Assembly: GCF_900096975.1 (NCBI RefSeq)
Contig: NZ_FMYQ01000005.1
Coordinates: 186,001-250,000, forward strand
Length of the DNA stretch: 64,000 nt
Reading direction: 5' to 3'
Source of the DNA: Paraburkholderia lycopersici
GTDB taxonomy: Bacteria > Pseudomonadota > Gammaproteobacteria > Burkholderiales > Burkholderiaceae
Position numbers and translations under genes: made by a program. Under the pieces are notes generated by a model, which saw only the letters and a list, made by a program, of their open reading frames with translations, was not told the origin of the DNA and made no database searches. Of this stretch, positions 9,023 to 18,791 are shown in pieces. Positions within the stretch are counted from its first letter, which is position 1. Each line of letters starts with the position of its first letter.

Positions 9023-9616
9023 TCAGTCGGCCTTGATGCCTTCGACCTGGATTTGCAGCGTCGTGGCCGTCTTGAAGCCATACGACTGGCCCCAGTTCAC
9101 GCCGTAGTCCGCACGGTCGAATTGCGCCGATGCGTCCGCGCCGCACACTTCGCGCTTGAGCATCGGGTTCTGGAAGCACTTGAACGAATCGATCTTCAGG
9201 TTCAGCGGCTTGGTCACGCCGTGCAGCGTGAACGTGCCGATCACTTCCACGGGCTTGTCGCCGTCGAAGCGGATCGACGTGCCCTTGTAGGTAGCCGTCG
9301 GGTACTTCGCGGTGTCGAGGAATTCTGCCGAGCTCACATGCTTGTCGAGCTGCGAGTTGCCGGTATCGATCGACGATGCGTCGATCGTCACGTCCACCGT
9401 GCCCGTCTTCGCCGCGCGATCGAGCGTAACCGTCCCCGAGCTCTTCGTGAACTTGCCGCGCCACACCGAGACACCACCGAAGTGATCGGCCTCGAAGCTC
9501 GGATACGTGTGCGTCGGGTCGAGATTGTAGGTCGTAGCGGCCGCGAGCGCGGGCGTGGCAACGGCGGCCGCGAACGAAGCGGCAACGACGGCTGCGGCGA
9601 TAATCGTGGTCTTCAT
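9023..9616 (-). CDS. YceI family periplasmic protein
   Basis: A 197-residue exported protein of the YceI lipocalin-like family, which binds long-chain isoprenoids or other hydrophobic ligands in the periplasm. A signal peptide ends around ALA-A (about residue 25). The family motifs [33 protein letters not shown] and the closing [16 protein letters not shown] are present. It is the last gene of a three-gene minus-strand operon with a second YceI protein and a cytochrome b561, a common grouping. The exact ligand is unknown. Confidence 0.93.
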   Translation of the reverse strand: MKTTIIAAAVVAASFAAAVATPALAAATTYNLDPTHTYPSFEADHFGGVSVWRGKFTKSSGTVTLDRAAKTGTVDVTIDASSIDTGNSQLDKHVSSAEFLDTAKYPTATYKGTSIRFDGDKPVEVIGTFTLHGVTKPLNLKIDSFKCFQNPMLKREVCGADASAQFDRADYGVNWGQSYGFKTATTLQIQVEGIKAD

Positions 9617-9668
9617 GAAACGATTCCTGGGAAGAGAAACTGCGTGAAAAAGCGATGCCCGGCGCGCG

Positions 9669-10235
9669 TCAGTGCGCGGCGGACACGATGTGAAACTTGA
9701 TCTGCACGTCGTCGGCGACGACCGAGGTGTCCTTCCACTCGCCCGAGCCGATGTTGTACGCGAGGCGCTTGATGGGCAGCGTGCCGTCGAACACCTGGTT
9801 CGCGCCGTCCTTGTGGTATTGCACCGGCACGACGACGTCGGTCGTCTTGCCCTTGATCGTCAGCTTGCCGGTCACGCTAAACGCGCCGTTCGCGCCGGGC
9901 TTGATCTGCGTCGAGACAAAAGTCGCGTGCGGAAAGTGCGCCGCGTCGAACCACTCGTCGCCCGCGACTTCCTTGTTGTATTCCGGCGCGCCGATGTCGA
10001 AGCTCGCCACGTCGACGTCGAGCTTCGCGCTCGACGCCGCGACGTTGGCCGGATCGAAGCGCACATTGGCGGTGAAGTGGTTAAAACGTCCCTCGACCGG
10101 CACGTTCATCTGCTTGAACACGGCGGTCACGGAGTTCTTTGCGGCTTCGGCGGCGGCGTCGGCATTCGTGACGAAAGCCGCCGCGCCTGCGGCGAGCGCG
10201 ACGACGGAAGCGGCATGGGCAAGACGCTGGATCAT
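9669..10235 (-). CDS. Second YceI family periplasmic protein
   Basis: A 188-residue YceI-family protein that is only distantly similar to its downstream neighbour. It has a signal peptide ([19 protein letters not shown], cleavage near residue 28) and the YceI core motifs [29 protein letters not shown] and [11 protein letters not shown] chose the start at 10235 because the longer frame (to 10310) would bury the signal peptide. It sits between the cytochrome b561 gene and the other yceI gene, with gaps of about 84 and 52 bases, consistent with one transcript. Confidence 0.9.
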   Translation of the reverse strand: MIQRLAHAASVVALAAGAAAFVTNADAAAEAAKNSVTAVFKQMNVPVEGRFNHFTANVRFDPANVAASSAKLDVDVASFDIGAPEYNKEVAGDEWFDAAHFPHATFVSTQIKPGANGAFSVTGKLTIKGKTTDVVVPVQYHKDGANQVFDGTLPIKRLAYNIGSGEWKDTSVVADDVQIKFHIVSAAH

Positions 10236-10319
10236 GGGCGGTCGCTCCAAGGTGGATGCAGGCAATGCGTGGGGGAAAGGTTCCGGCGTGTTTCGCATGA
10301 CGCGAAACACGCCGTGCGG

Positions 10320-10889
10320 TCAGTCGCGCGGCGTGCCGAACGGCAGCATGCGCGAAAGGATGTTCTGGCGGTCGATCAACTGATGCTTGGCGACCGCGAG
10401 CACGTGCACCACGACGACGGCGAGCAACGTGTAGTTGAGCGCAACGTGCACGGTGCGCAGTACGCCCTTGAGCGCGGTGTCCGGACCGATCAGCACGGGC
10501 AGCGGCCAGATGCCGAGATACACGACCTGAATGCCGGCCGCGGAACTGTAGAGGTAGCCCGTCACCGGAATCGCGACCATCAGCACGTAAAGCGCGAAAT
10601 GGCCCGCATGCGCGGCGCGCCGCTCCCAACCGTGCATGGACCCGGGCAGCGCGGGCGCGGCGTGCGTGGCGCGCCAGAGAATGCGCACGAGCACGAGGGC
10701 GAGCACGGTCACGCCAATCCACTTGTGCCACGAGAAGTAACGCAGCTTGGTGGGCGTGATGCCGGGAATGTCGGTCATCACCCAGCCGAGCGCGAAGCCC
10801 CAGACGATCAGCGCGGCGATCAACCAGTGCAGCAGCATGGCGATGCCGTTATAGCGGCCGGCGGGCTTGACGGTAGGGTTCATCGGCAT
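10320..10889 (-). CDS. Cytochrome b561
   Basis: A 189-residue four-helix inner-membrane cytochrome b of the prokaryotic b561 (CybB) family. Candidate haem-ligating histidines are H21 (AMLLHWL), H55 (SWHKW), H94 or H97 (AAHAGHFALY), H148 and H162. These proteins carry electrons from quinol. E. coli CybB is a superoxide:ubiquinone oxidoreductase, and genes of this type are often cotranscribed with yceI, as here. It is the first gene of the operon, 99 bases from a divergent LysR regulator that may control it. Confidence 0.93.
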   Translation of the reverse strand: MPMNPTVKPAGRYNGIAMLLHWLIAALIVWGFALGWVMTDIPGITPTKLRYFSWHKWIGVTVLALVLVRILWRATHAAPALPGSMHGWERRAAHAGHFALYVLMVAIPVTGYLYSSAAGIQVVYLGIWPLPVLIGPDTALKGVLRTVHVALNYTLLAVVVVHVLAVAKHQLIDRQNILSRMLPFGTPRD

Positions 10890-10988
10890 ACGGCTCCAAT
10901 ATTCGAGGCATGCACTTTACCCGGGCAAACATATTCAAACAATCGTCTAAAATGGATCGTTATCATCTATTTTTTCGATAATTCGACG
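10890..10988. promoter_or_regulatory. AT-rich divergent control region of cytochrome b561 and LysR genes
   Basis: This 99-base gap between divergent genes is markedly AT-rich for the window. It contains several T-N11-A arrangements of the LysR type, for example around ATCGTTATCATCTAT near 10957-10971. LysR regulators usually bind such a gap to repress their own gene and activate the divergent one. No single site is clear enough to mark. Confidence 0.4.
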
Positions 10989-11918
10989 ATGGACCGCACC
11001 TCGGACCGCTCCCCTAGCCTCGAACAGTTGCGCGCGCTGATCGCCGTCGCCGAAACGGGCAGCTTCTCGGCGGCCGCGCGCCAGCTCGACCGCGCGCAGT
11101 CGGTGGTCAGCTATACGATCGCCAATCTCGAGGCGCTGCTGGGCGTCGCGCTGTTCGCGCGCGGCAAGCGCAAGCCGGAACTCACGGCCGCGGGCCGCGC
11201 GATTCTCGCCGACGCGCGCCGCCTCGATCTGCTCATGGGCCAGCTTAACGCCAAGGCGGCCGGCCTGCAGCGCGGGCTGGAAGGCGAAGTTTCGGTGGCC
11301 GTGGACGTGATGTTTCCGTCGCAGCGGCTCGTAGAGGCGCTGCAGGCATTCGCGTTCGCGTTCCCCACTGTCGCGCTCAATCTCACGATGGAAGCGCTTG
11401 GCGGCGTGCTCAAGCTCGTGCTCGACGGCGACTGCGCATTCGGCATCAGCGGGCCGAACCATAACTGGCCGCACGTGATCGAGGCGCAGTCCATCGGCAC
11501 GGTGGAGCTCGTGCTCGTCGCCGCACCCTGCCATCCGCTCGCGAAGGCCGATCAGCCCGTGCGGATTTCGGATGCGCGCGAGCACACGCAACTCGTCCTG
11601 ACCGATCGCAGCCGCCTTACCGAAGGGCAAACGTTCGGGGTGTACAGCAATCGCGCGTGGAAGCTCGGCGACCTGGGCGCGAAGCACCGGCTGCTGCTCG
11701 CGGGCCTCGGCTGGGGTTCGATGCCGAAGCATCTCGTGGAAGCCGATCTCGAAGCCGGGCGGCTCGTGCGCGTGGCGCTCGCGGACCGGCGCTCGGTGAA
11801 CTACAACGTTTCGCTGATCCATCGCACCGATACGGCGAGGGGCCCGGCGAGCGAGTGGCTCAGCCACTACCTGACGCAAGGCACGCCGCCGCAAGCGCCG
11901 TTGCCCGACGCGCGCTGA
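10989..11918 (+). CDS. LysR family transcriptional regulator
   Basis: A 309-residue LysR-type regulator. The N-terminal winged helix-turn-helix (about residues 10-68) reads LEQLRALIAVAETGSFSAAA...RAQSVVSYTIANLE, followed by a periplasmic-binding-protein-like effector domain (about 95-295). The start at 10989 gives the standard N-terminus; the open frame extends far upstream through the antisense of the neighbouring operon and is not coding there. Its divergent placement 99 bases from the cytochrome b561-yceI operon suggests it regulates that operon. The inducer is unknown. Confidence 0.95.
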   Translation: MDRTSDRSPSLEQLRALIAVAETGSFSAAARQLDRAQSVVSYTIANLEALLGVALFARGKRKPELTAAGRAILADARRLDLLMGQLNAKAAGLQRGLEGEVSVAVDVMFPSQRLVEALQAFAFAFPTVALNLTMEALGGVLKLVLDGDCAFGISGPNHNWPHVIEAQSIGTVELVLVAAPCHPLAKADQPVRISDAREHTQLVLTDRSRLTEGQTFGVYSNRAWKLGDLGAKHRLLLAGLGWGSMPKHLVEADLEAGRLVRVALADRRSVNYNVSLIHRTDTARGPASEWLSHYLTQGTPPQAPLPDAR

Positions 11919-12146
11919 AACCCGGCAGCGCGTAGCCGTGGTGCGCACGCAACGGCGCGCACGCTTGACCATGCTTGACAAACCGGCGCGAGCCGCGCCG
12001 CGCTTTGCTCGCACGGACGGCGCATGCGACACGCGAGCCAAAACCACGGCCTGTCCGTATTTATCAAGATGCATCGCCATGCCAGGATCGCGCCACCGCT
12101 CGCCTCGGAGCGGGCTGCGCGTCATCCGGGTCGGTCAACTCGCATC

Positions 12147-12542
12147 ATGGTCAACTTCGTCTGTGTTCTGCTCTGGAATCTCGCCTTGCTCGTCGCCGTG
12201 CGCGTGGGCTGCTGGCTCGTCGGCTGCGCGCGGCCCGATCTCACGCCGAACGGCGCACGCCTGTTTCAAGGCTTGATGGCGATCGCGCTCGCGTTCGATA
12301 CGGCGGTCACCTTCCTCGTCTTCGCCGAAGCAGGCGGTCCGTGGCGATCGCATAATCCGAGCGAAACCTGGCGGGAGCGCGCCCTCGCCTACGTGCTGGC
12401 CGCATTGCTCGCGTGGTATCCGGCGTGGCGCGCGCGGCGGCGGAAATCACATGACGCGCGAGAGGCATGCAAGGCACGCGGGGCGCCAACGGCCGCCCCC
12501 GACGTCCGCGTGCAGCAAATCGATGCTGCCGACGTGACGTAA
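12147..12542 (+). CDS. Small membrane protein of unknown function
   Basis: I do not recognise this 131-residue protein. From the ATG at 12147 it has a hydrophobic N-terminal helix (about residues 2-24), a second around 38-58 (LFQGLMAIALAFDTAVTFLVF) and a third around 80-95 (LAYVLAALLAWYPAW). A basic and then alanine/valine-rich tail follows. An in-frame ATG at 12024 would add 41 residues that look like non-coding GC-rich sequence. It is convergent with the ParB-like gene, with 51 bases between them. Coding status is likely but not certain. Confidence 0.5.
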   Translation: MVNFVCVLLWNLALLVAVRVGCWLVGCARPDLTPNGARLFQGLMAIALAFDTAVTFLVFAEAGGPWRSHNPSETWRERALAYVLAALLAWYPAWRARRRKSHDAREACKARGAPTAAPDVRVQQIDAADVT

Positions 12543-12593
12543 GACGCACGAAACCCCGCGTCCCGCCTCGCACGCGGATCGCATCTTCCCGCG

Positions 12594-13271
12594 TCAGCCT
12601 TTCTTGACCTTGCCGGCCTTCCCGTCCTTGCCCGGAGCCGCCGCCGTTACGGGCGGCACCACGCCCGACCAACCCGGCAGATAGCGCGCCTCGGGATCGT
12701 GCGCGTGCGAAAGCGCATCGGCGAGTGCGGCGTCGAAGTCCTTGCGCAGCCGCGTTTCGGACACCTTGCGGCGCAGATAGTCGGCCCACAGGAATTCGCT
12801 GAACGGCGTCGTGTCCTTCGCATAGCCGCCCGCCGTGCGCAATTCGCCCGCGAGGCTGCGATACGGATCGTCGGCAAGACCGAGGAGCTGTTTCGGCAAC
12901 TGGTCGAATTCGCAGCGCTCGCCCGCCGCATCGAACGGATGCACCCACTGGTTGTGCTCCATCATGCGCCAGAAAAGGGTGGGCTCGAGCCAGGAAAGGT
13001 CCTTGAGCACGGTCACGCGCACGCTTTCCACCGATTCCTCGAGCCACGCGCGCCCAAGGTGGTGGTGATCGACCACGTAGTAGCGCGACTTCGGCCCGAG
13101 CACGGCGGGAAACCAGTGCGAGTCGATGACCGCCGCCCGGCCCTTCCTGCCGAGCGTATTCCAGTGCGCACGCTTGGCGCTCACCTCGCGATAGCCAACC
13201 GTGATCTGCGTAGGGCGCAATTCGGCGAGCTTCACGGTGATGAGATGAAGGTCGGTGTTCTGAAGGTTCAT
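12594..13271 (-). CDS. ParB-like nuclease domain protein, stand-alone
   Basis: This 225-residue protein resembles the ParB-like family usually annotated as ParBc_2 or putative ParB-like nuclease, not the chromosome-partitioning ParB. The N-terminal half has LRPTQITVGYREV and YYVVDHHHLGRAW, the latter a histidine-rich signature of the group. The C-terminal half is helical and charged and ends in a lysine-rich tail. There is no ParA partner nearby, and the role of the family is unknown. The start at 13271 (MNLQNTDLH) was chosen over a much longer open frame because similarity begins there. Confidence 0.85.
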   Translation of the reverse strand: MNLQNTDLHLITVKLAELRPTQITVGYREVSAKRAHWNTLGRKGRAAVIDSHWFPAVLGPKSRYYVVDHHHLGRAWLEESVESVRVTVLKDLSWLEPTLFWRMMEHNQWVHPFDAAGERCEFDQLPKQLLGLADDPYRSLAGELRTAGGYAKDTTPFSEFLWADYLRRKVSETRLRKDFDAALADALSHAHDPEARYLPGWSGVVPPVTAAAPGKDGKAGKVKKG

Positions 13272-13530
13272 GGCGGGCCTCCTTTTCGTGTCCGTGCCGG
13301 TTCGCAACGATACAGGCGAATGGCCGTCCGTGCCGCATCGACCGGTCCGCGCGGCCTGCCCAGTGTCAACCGCGAGGCAGGCAGTCGGGCACGTTGAATG
13401 CGCGCTTTTGCCACTTCGCCTATAAATGCACCGAGGGACAGACGGCGCCGGCCATCGACGCCGCTCACGGCTCCCCGCCAATGTCAGTTGCACGTCTTTC
13501 CGGCTCAACCACGGCACAAGCGAGGGCATT

Positions 13531-14346
13531 TTGGATCTCGAAACCATCCGCGTCTTCATCATGACCCGAGGCATCGATTTCGGGACCAAGGTCGTGGCGG
13601 CGATCGTCCTGTGGATCATCGGACGCTGGGCCATCAACCTCGTTGCCGGCTTGCTGCGCAAGGTGCTCGCGCGCAACGAACGCGTCGACGCCACGCTCGC
13701 GCATTACCTCAGCTCGATACTCGCCGCCGTGCTGAACCTGCTGCTGATTCTCGCGATCCTCCAGGTATTCGGCGTGCAGACCACCTCGTTCGCGGCGCTG
13801 CTCGCCGGTCTCGGCCTCGCCATCGGCACGGCGTGGGGCGGCCTGCTCGCGCACTTCGCGGCGGGCGTGTTCATGCAGGTGCTGCGGCCGTTCAAGGTGG
13901 GCGACTTCGTGACGGCGGGCGGCGTGACGGGCACCGTGAAGGAACTGGGCATTTTCGGCACGACCATCATCTCGCCGGACAACGTCGTGAACATCGTCGG
14001 TAACAACAAGATCTTTTCGGACACCATCTCGAACTTCAGCGCGACGTCCGTGCGACGCGTCGAGCTCACCGCGAAGATCGCCAACGGCGTCGATCCCGTC
14101 GATGCGGCCAGCCGCCTGCGCGCGGCCATCGCGAAGATTCCGAACGTTGCGCAGGATCCGCCGCCCGACGTCGAAATCCTCTCGTTCACGCCCGAAGGGC
14201 CGCTGCTGGCCGTGCGGCCCTACACCGGCAACGAGACCTACTGGCAGGTCTACTTCGACACCAATCGCGCGATTGTCGAGACCTTCAAGGACGCCGGCTA
14301 CCCGACGCCCGAAACACCGTCGATCATTCGTCGCGTGGGTTCGTAG
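13531..14346 (+). CDS. MscS family mechanosensitive ion channel
   Basis: A small-conductance mechanosensitive channel of 271 residues that releases solutes on osmotic downshock. Transmembrane segments lie at about residues 14-34 and 55-77. The pore-lining TM3 (about 82-110) is rich in Gly and Ala (AALLAGLGLAIGTAWGGLLAHFAAGVF), followed by the family motif LRPFKVGDFV and the cytoplasmic beta domain. I chose a TTG start at 13531 because the reading LDLETIRVF matches family N-termini and a GAGGG lies 4 bases upstream; the ATG at 13561 is the alternative. It ends before a shared terminator with dedA. Confidence 0.92.
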   Translation: MDLETIRVFIMTRGIDFGTKVVAAIVLWIIGRWAINLVAGLLRKVLARNERVDATLAHYLSSILAAVLNLLLILAILQVFGVQTTSFAALLAGLGLAIGTAWGGLLAHFAAGVFMQVLRPFKVGDFVTAGGVTGTVKELGIFGTTIISPDNVVNIVGNNKIFSDTISNFSATSVRRVELTAKIANGVDPVDAASRLRAAIAKIPNVAQDPPPDVEILSFTPEGPLLAVRPYTGNETYWQVYFDTNRAIVETFKDAGYPTPETPSIIRRVGS

Positions 14347-14372
14347 CGCTTTACGCGCTTTACGTCGTCGCC

Positions 14373-14416
14373 AAAAAGAAACGGCATCGCCCTCGCAGGC
14401 GATGCCGTTTCTTTTT
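14373..14416. terminator. Bidirectional terminator between mscS-type gene and dedA
   Basis: A perfect 19-bp inverted repeat (14373-14391 with 14398-14416) around a 6-base loop has A5 on one side and T5 on the other. It can end transcription of the mscS-type gene on plus and dedA on minus. Confidence 0.92.
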
Positions 14417-14446
14417 CTAGCGTGACCCGTAGCGGGACGAACGCGC

Positions 14447-15133
14447 TCAGCCGCCGTTCGGCTTGCGCACCGCGCCGCCGCGCGAGTCCTTGCGCATCAT
14501 CTTCCAGACGCCGCCGATCACGACCGGCACGATGGCGGCGCCGATGCCGACGAGCACGATCACGTTGAGGTACTGGCGAATGAACGGAATGTTGCCGAAG
14601 AAATAGCCGAGCAGCACGAGCAGCAGCACCCAGAAGAGTGCGCCCGCCATGTTGAAGAGCTGAAAGCGCTTCATGCCCATTTGCGAAACGCCGGCCACGA
14701 ATGGCGCGAACGTGCGCACGACGGGGATGAAGCGCGCGAGCACGATGGTCTTGCCGCCGTGGCGCTCGTAGAACTCGTGCGTTTTCTGCAGCGCGGCGCG
14801 ATCGAGAAAGCGTTCGAGCACGGGAATGTGCGTGTTGAACACCTTGGGGCCGATGGCGCGGCCAATGAGGTAATTGACCGTATTGCCCGAAACCGCCGCG
14901 GCGACCAGAAGGACGATCAGCAGGCCGAGATTCATCTCGTGCGTGGCCGCGAACGCGCCGCCGATGAAGAGCAGCGAATCGCCGGGCAGGAATGGCAGGA
15001 CGACGAGCCCGGTTTCGCTGAACACGATCAGGAACAGCACCGCGTAGACCCAGGCGCCGTACTGGTGGATGAAGACCCCAAGGAACTTGTCGATGTGCAA
15101 GACAAGGTTGGCGAACTGCAGAAGCGTATCCAA
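14447..15133 (-). CDS. DedA family membrane protein
   Basis: A 228-residue polytopic inner-membrane protein of the DedA (VTT/SNARE-associated) family; members transport or scramble polyprenyl or other phospholipids and support membrane homeostasis. The conserved segments are PFLPGDSLLFIGGAFA in the first third and ARFIPVVRTFAPFVAGVSQMG in the middle, with acidic and arginine residues in the re-entrant loops. Several transmembrane helices follow. It is monocistronic, convergent with the mscS-type gene and divergent from mutL. Confidence 0.94.
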   Translation of the reverse strand: MDTLLQFANLVLHIDKFLGVFIHQYGAWVYAVLFLIVFSETGLVVLPFLPGDSLLFIGGAFAATHEMNLGLLIVLLVAAAVSGNTVNYLIGRAIGPKVFNTHIPVLERFLDRAALQKTHEFYERHGGKTIVLARFIPVVRTFAPFVAGVSQMGMKRFQLFNMAGALFWVLLLVLLGYFFGNIPFIRQYLNVIVLVGIGAAIVPVVIGGVWKMMRKDSRGGAVRKPNGG

Positions 15134-15355
15134 AGGTGTCCCTTATTGACGTGGGCCGCGCGCCTGAAAACGTGCGTTCGCCCCGTGTTGCGCGAGAAGC
15201 AAAATTGACCGCGCCATGATACCGAAAGTGCCCTTACGTCACGAAAATTTCCCGCGAATTTCGGTGAATTCGCGCACAAAGCGCCGCGAGACGGCGCTTT
15301 CCCGGTCCCCCATGGGCGCCCAGCCGCATGGCGCCGAGTCGTTATAATTGCGCGC

Positions 15356-17503
15356 ATGTCTTCGAATTCCGAACTCACCGGTGCCGCGCCCGATCCGGCC
15401 CGGACCGCCGATTCCGCCGCCGGCATCACCGGCGCTGCGGCCGCGCCGCGCGCCGCCCAGCTCCCGCGCGCGATCCAGGCCCTGCCCGACCAGCTCATCA
15501 GCCAGATCGCCGCCGGCGAGGTGGTCGAACGGCCCGCATCCGTCGTCAAGGAACTGCTGGAAAACTCGCTCGACGCGGGCGCGAGCACGCTGCGCATCCT
15601 GCTCGATGAGGGCGGCGTGAAGCGCATTTCCATTGCCGACGACGGCTGCGGCATTCCCGAAGCCGAGTTGCCGCTCGCGCTCATGCGCCACGCCACGAGC
15701 AAGATCCGCTCGCTTGCCGAACTGGAGAGCGTCGCGACGCTCGGGTTCCGCGGCGAAGCGCTGGCGTCGATCGCCTCGGTGGCCGAAATGTCGATCACGA
15801 GCCGCAGCGCCGACGCGCCGCACGCCGTGAAGATCGAAGCGCACACGGGTGCCGTTTCGCCCGCGGCGGGCGGCCAGGGCACCACCATCGAAGTGCGCGA
15901 GCTGTACTTCAACACGCCCGCGCGCCGCAAATTCCTGAAGAGCGAACAGACCGAACTCGGTCATTGCCTCGAAATGATCCGCCGCAGCGCGCTCGCGCGC
16001 CCCGACGTGGCGATCTCGGTGCTGCACAACGGGCGCGCCGTCGAGCACTGGAATGCAAGCGATCCGGGCACGCGCGTCTCGAAGATCCTCGGCGAAGTGT
16101 TCGCCACGGCGCACCTGCCGCTCGACGAGCGCGCGGGTCCGCTCGCCATTTATGGCTGCGCGGGCCTGCCCACGGCCAGCCGCAACCGCGCCGATCAGCA
16201 GTATTTCTTCGTGAACGGTCGCTTCGTGCGCGACAAGCTGCTCACGCACGCCGTGCGCTCGGCCTATGAGGACGTGTTGCACGGCGAGCGCTATCCGTCG
16301 TATGTGCTGTTCCTCGACCTGCCGCCCGAGGCCGTCGACGTGAACGTGCATCCCTCGAAGATCGAGGTGCGCTTCCGCGACTCGCGCTCGATTCACCAGT
16401 TCGTGTTTCATGCGGTGCAGCGCGCGCTCGCGCGCCATGCGGGCGCGTCGCCCGAAACCACCGCGGGCGGACATGCCGCGCTCATCGAGCCGCGTGCGTT
16501 GCCGGGCGCCGGCGTGCTCGGCGCTTCGGCCGGGCTGGCTTCCGGCGCGGCGGATCGCCCGCACGCAGACGGCGCGCCTGGCGCAGCCAGCCGCTTCGGC
16601 GCGGCCGGCCAATTCGGCACGGCTAGCGTGGCAAGCAGCTTCGGCGGCTCGGGCGGCGCGGAATCGCGGGCGTCCGGCTTCGGGCCGCCGGGCGGCTCGG
16701 GCTCGGGCAGCAGCGGTAGCGGCAACACCTGGCTGCGCCAGTCCCGCATGACGCAAGGCAGCCTGCCCGTCGCGCAGCCGCTCGCGCTGTACGACGCCTT
16801 GTTCGGCCGCAAGGACGTCGGCGCGGGCACGGCGCAAGGCGCGACCGTGCCGCAGGCGGACGCCGCCGCGGGCGAGCTGGCCGCCCGCGCGCCGCAACCG
16901 GCCTTCGAAGCCGGCGAGGACCACCCGCTCGGTTTCGCGCTCGGCCAGGTGCACGGCATCTACGTGCTCGCGCAAAATGCGCGCGGCCTCGTGATCGTCG
17001 ACATGCACGCCGCGCACGAACGCATTCTTTACGAGCAGTTCAAGCAGGCGCTCGCCGAGCGCTCGCTCGCCGTGCAGCCCTTGCTGATCCCGATCTCGAT
17101 GACGGCCGATCCCGTCGAAACCGGCACCGTCGAAGAAGAAAAGGCCACGCTCGAAGCGCTCGGCTTCGATCTCGCCGTGCTCTCGCCCACGTCGATCGCG
17201 ATCCGGGCGGTGCCCGCGCTGCTCAAGGACGCCGACCTCCAGGCGCTCGCGCGCGCCGTGCTCGCCGATCTGCATGCGTACGGCGGCTCGCGCGTGCTGA
17301 CCGAGCGGCAGCACGAGATGCTCGGCACGCTCGCCTGCCATCACGCGGTGCGTGCGAACCGCCGTCTCACGCTCGACGAGATGAACGCGCTCTTGCGCCA
17401 GATGGAAGCGACCGAACGCGCCGACCAGTGCAATCACGGCCGGCCGACCTGGTATCAGCTCACGCTCGCCGATCTCGATCGGCTCTTCATGCGCGGTCAA
17501 TGA
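15356..17503 (+). CDS. mutL: DNA mismatch repair protein MutL
   Basis: MutL couples MutS mismatch recognition to strand removal. The 715-residue protein has the GHKL ATPase motifs [24 protein letters not shown] and GFRGEAL in its first 170 residues. A long Gly/Ser/Ala linker (about 360-500) makes it about 100 residues longer than E. coli MutL. The C-terminal domain has [12 protein letters not shown] at about 549-560, matching the metal-binding endonuclease motif of MutL proteins from bacteria without MutH, and a CNHGRPT motif near the end. It overlaps miaA by four bases. Confidence 0.97.
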   Translation: MSSNSELTGAAPDPARTADSAAGITGAAAAPRAAQLPRAIQALPDQLISQIAAGEVVERPASVVKELLENSLDAGASTLRILLDEGGVKRISIADDGCGIPEAELPLALMRHATSKIRSLAELESVATLGFRGEALASIASVAEMSITSRSADAPHAVKIEAHTGAVSPAAGGQGTTIEVRELYFNTPARRKFLKSEQTELGHCLEMIRRSALARPDVAISVLHNGRAVEHWNASDPGTRVSKILGEVFATAHLPLDERAGPLAIYGCAGLPTASRNRADQQYFFVNGRFVRDKLLTHAVRSAYEDVLHGERYPSYVLFLDLPPEAVDVNVHPSKIEVRFRDSRSIHQFVFHAVQRALARHAGASPETTAGGHAALIEPRALPGAGVLGASAGLASGAADRPHADGAPGAASRFGAAGQFGTASVASSFGGSGGAESRASGFGPPGGSGSGSSGSGNTWLRQSRMTQGSLPVAQPLALYDALFGRKDVGAGTAQGATVPQADAAAGELAARAPQPAFEAGEDHPLGFALGQVHGIYVLAQNARGLVIVDMHAAHERILYEQFKQALAERSLAVQPLLIPISMTADPVETGTVEEEKATLEALGFDLAVLSPTSIAIRAVPALLKDADLQALARAVLADLHAYGGSRVLTERQHEMLGTLACHHAVRANRRLTLDEMNALLRQMEATERADQCNHGRPTWYQLTLADLDRLFMRGQ

Positions 17504-18477
17504 CGCAGGCCACGACACCCCGCAGCGCGTTGCCCGTCGCGTGCCTGCTCGGCCCCACGGCCTCGGGCAAGACGGCGGCCGCGCTCGCCTACGCCGCGCA
17601 GTCGGCGACGCGCGGGCGCACGGTCGAAATCGTGAGCGTCGATTCGGCGCTCGTCTACCGCGAGATGGACATCGGCACCGCGAAGCCGACCGCCGACGAG
17701 CGCGCAGCCGTCGCGCATCATCTGATCGATATCGTCGATCCGGCGGATGCCTGGTCCGCCGCCGACTTTCGCGCCGACGCGCTGCGCGTGACGGGCGAAA
17801 TCGTCGCGCGCGGGAACGTGCCGCTGCTCGTGGGCGGCACGATGCTCTACTACAAGGCGCTCACGCAAGGCCTCAACGATCTGCCCGCGGCCGACCCCGC
17901 CGTGCGTGCCCAACTCGACGCCGAAGCCGCGCGCGGCGGCTGGCCCGCCATGCATGCGCGCCTCGCGCTCGTCGATCCGGCCACGGCGGCGCGCCTCGCG
18001 CCCAACGACTCGCAGCGCATCCAGCGCGCGCTCGAAATATTCATGCTGAGCGGGCAGCCGATGTCGGTGCTGCTCGCCACGCCATCCACGCGCGAAGACG
18101 AAGCCGAGCGCTACCGCTTCGTGCCCGTCGCGCTCGAACCTTCGGATCGCGGCGTCCTGCACGCACGCATCGAAGCGCGCTTCGACGCGATGCTCGCGGG
18201 CGGTCTCATCGACGAGGTGAAGGCGCTGCGCGCGCGCGGCGACCTGAATCCCAACCTGCCTTCGATGCGCTGCGTGGGCTACCGCCAGGTGTGGGAATAC
18301 CTCGACGGCGAAGTGGACTACGGCACCATGCGCGACAAAGGCGTGTTCGCCACACGCCAGCTCTGCAAACGCCAGCTCACGTGGCTGCGCGCGATGCCGG
18401 AGCGCATCGTCGTGGATTGCTGCGCGGCCGACGCGACCGCGCAGGCCGTTGCGGCGGTGGAGCGGACAGGCGGCTAG
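17500..18477 (+). CDS. miaA: tRNA dimethylallyltransferase MiaA
   Basis: MiaA adds the isopentenyl group to A37 of tRNAs reading UNN codons. The 325-residue protein has the P-loop GPTASGKT near its N-terminus and the conserved [19 protein letters not shown] and [14 protein letters not shown] motifs. The C-terminal [12 protein letters not shown] and [15 protein letters not shown] stretches are also present. The start at 17500 overlaps the mutL stop as ATGA, so translation is coupled. mutL-miaA is a conserved pair in proteobacteria. Confidence 0.97.
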   Translation: MTQATTPRSALPVACLLGPTASGKTAAALAYAAQSATRGRTVEIVSVDSALVYREMDIGTAKPTADERAAVAHHLIDIVDPADAWSAADFRADALRVTGEIVARGNVPLLVGGTMLYYKALTQGLNDLPAADPAVRAQLDAEAARGGWPAMHARLALVDPATAARLAPNDSQRIQRALEIFMLSGQPMSVLLATPSTREDEAERYRFVPVALEPSDRGVLHARIEARFDAMLAGGLIDEVKALRARGDLNPNLPSMRCVGYRQVWEYLDGEVDYGTMRDKGVFATRQLCKRQLTWLRAMPERIVVDCCAADATAQAVAAVERTGG

Positions 18478-18791
18478 GGCGTCTGCGCGCCGGTGGTCGT
18501 CTTCGCGCGAGCCGCGAACGGCGAATATCGCGACCGGCGACACGCGCCGCACAGCGCCGTCGGCTTGCGAGCCGCTTTCCGGGCGCGGGCTTGTGCGCCA
18601 CAAAATCCTCCAGAAACCCCCGCGCGGCGCCCCTTCGACCGCCACGAGCAAATCGTCCCCCACCGCAGCGCGCCACGGAAAACCGCCGCGGCCCGCTTGA
18701 CTTTCAATCGCCCGGATACGATCATTCGTTCATCAATAGAGCAATTGCTCAAGCATTGGCCGACCGGCAGCTTTGAGTAAGGAGACACCGA
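18478..18791 (+). other. Intergenic region upstream of dalD
   Basis: This 314-base gap separates miaA from the polyol operon. Its first two thirds are GC-rich with no recognisable gene or terminator. The last 100 bases turn AT-richer and hold the dalD promoter and operator (18697-18751), and an AAGGAG Shine-Dalgarno ends just before the dalD start at 18792. Confidence 0.6.
18697..18751 (+). promoter_or_regulatory. Promoter and operator of dalD-xylB-regulator operon
   Basis: TTGACT (18697-18702) and GATCAT (18720-18725) are 17 bases apart and form the promoter. A palindrome GAGCAATTGCTC lies at 18739-18750, 13 bases after the -10, near the expected start of transcription. The block 18720-18751 matches the promoter region of the minus-strand transporter operon (29028-29059) at 28 of 32 positions with identical spacing. 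It is therefore very likely the binding site of a shared regulator, probably the SorC-family protein at 21870. Confidence 0.8.

Noticed and set aside
15239..17518. Minus-strand open frame of 759 codons opposite mutL
   Set aside because: Antisense shadow of mutL with low-complexity Arg/Ala/Glu composition.
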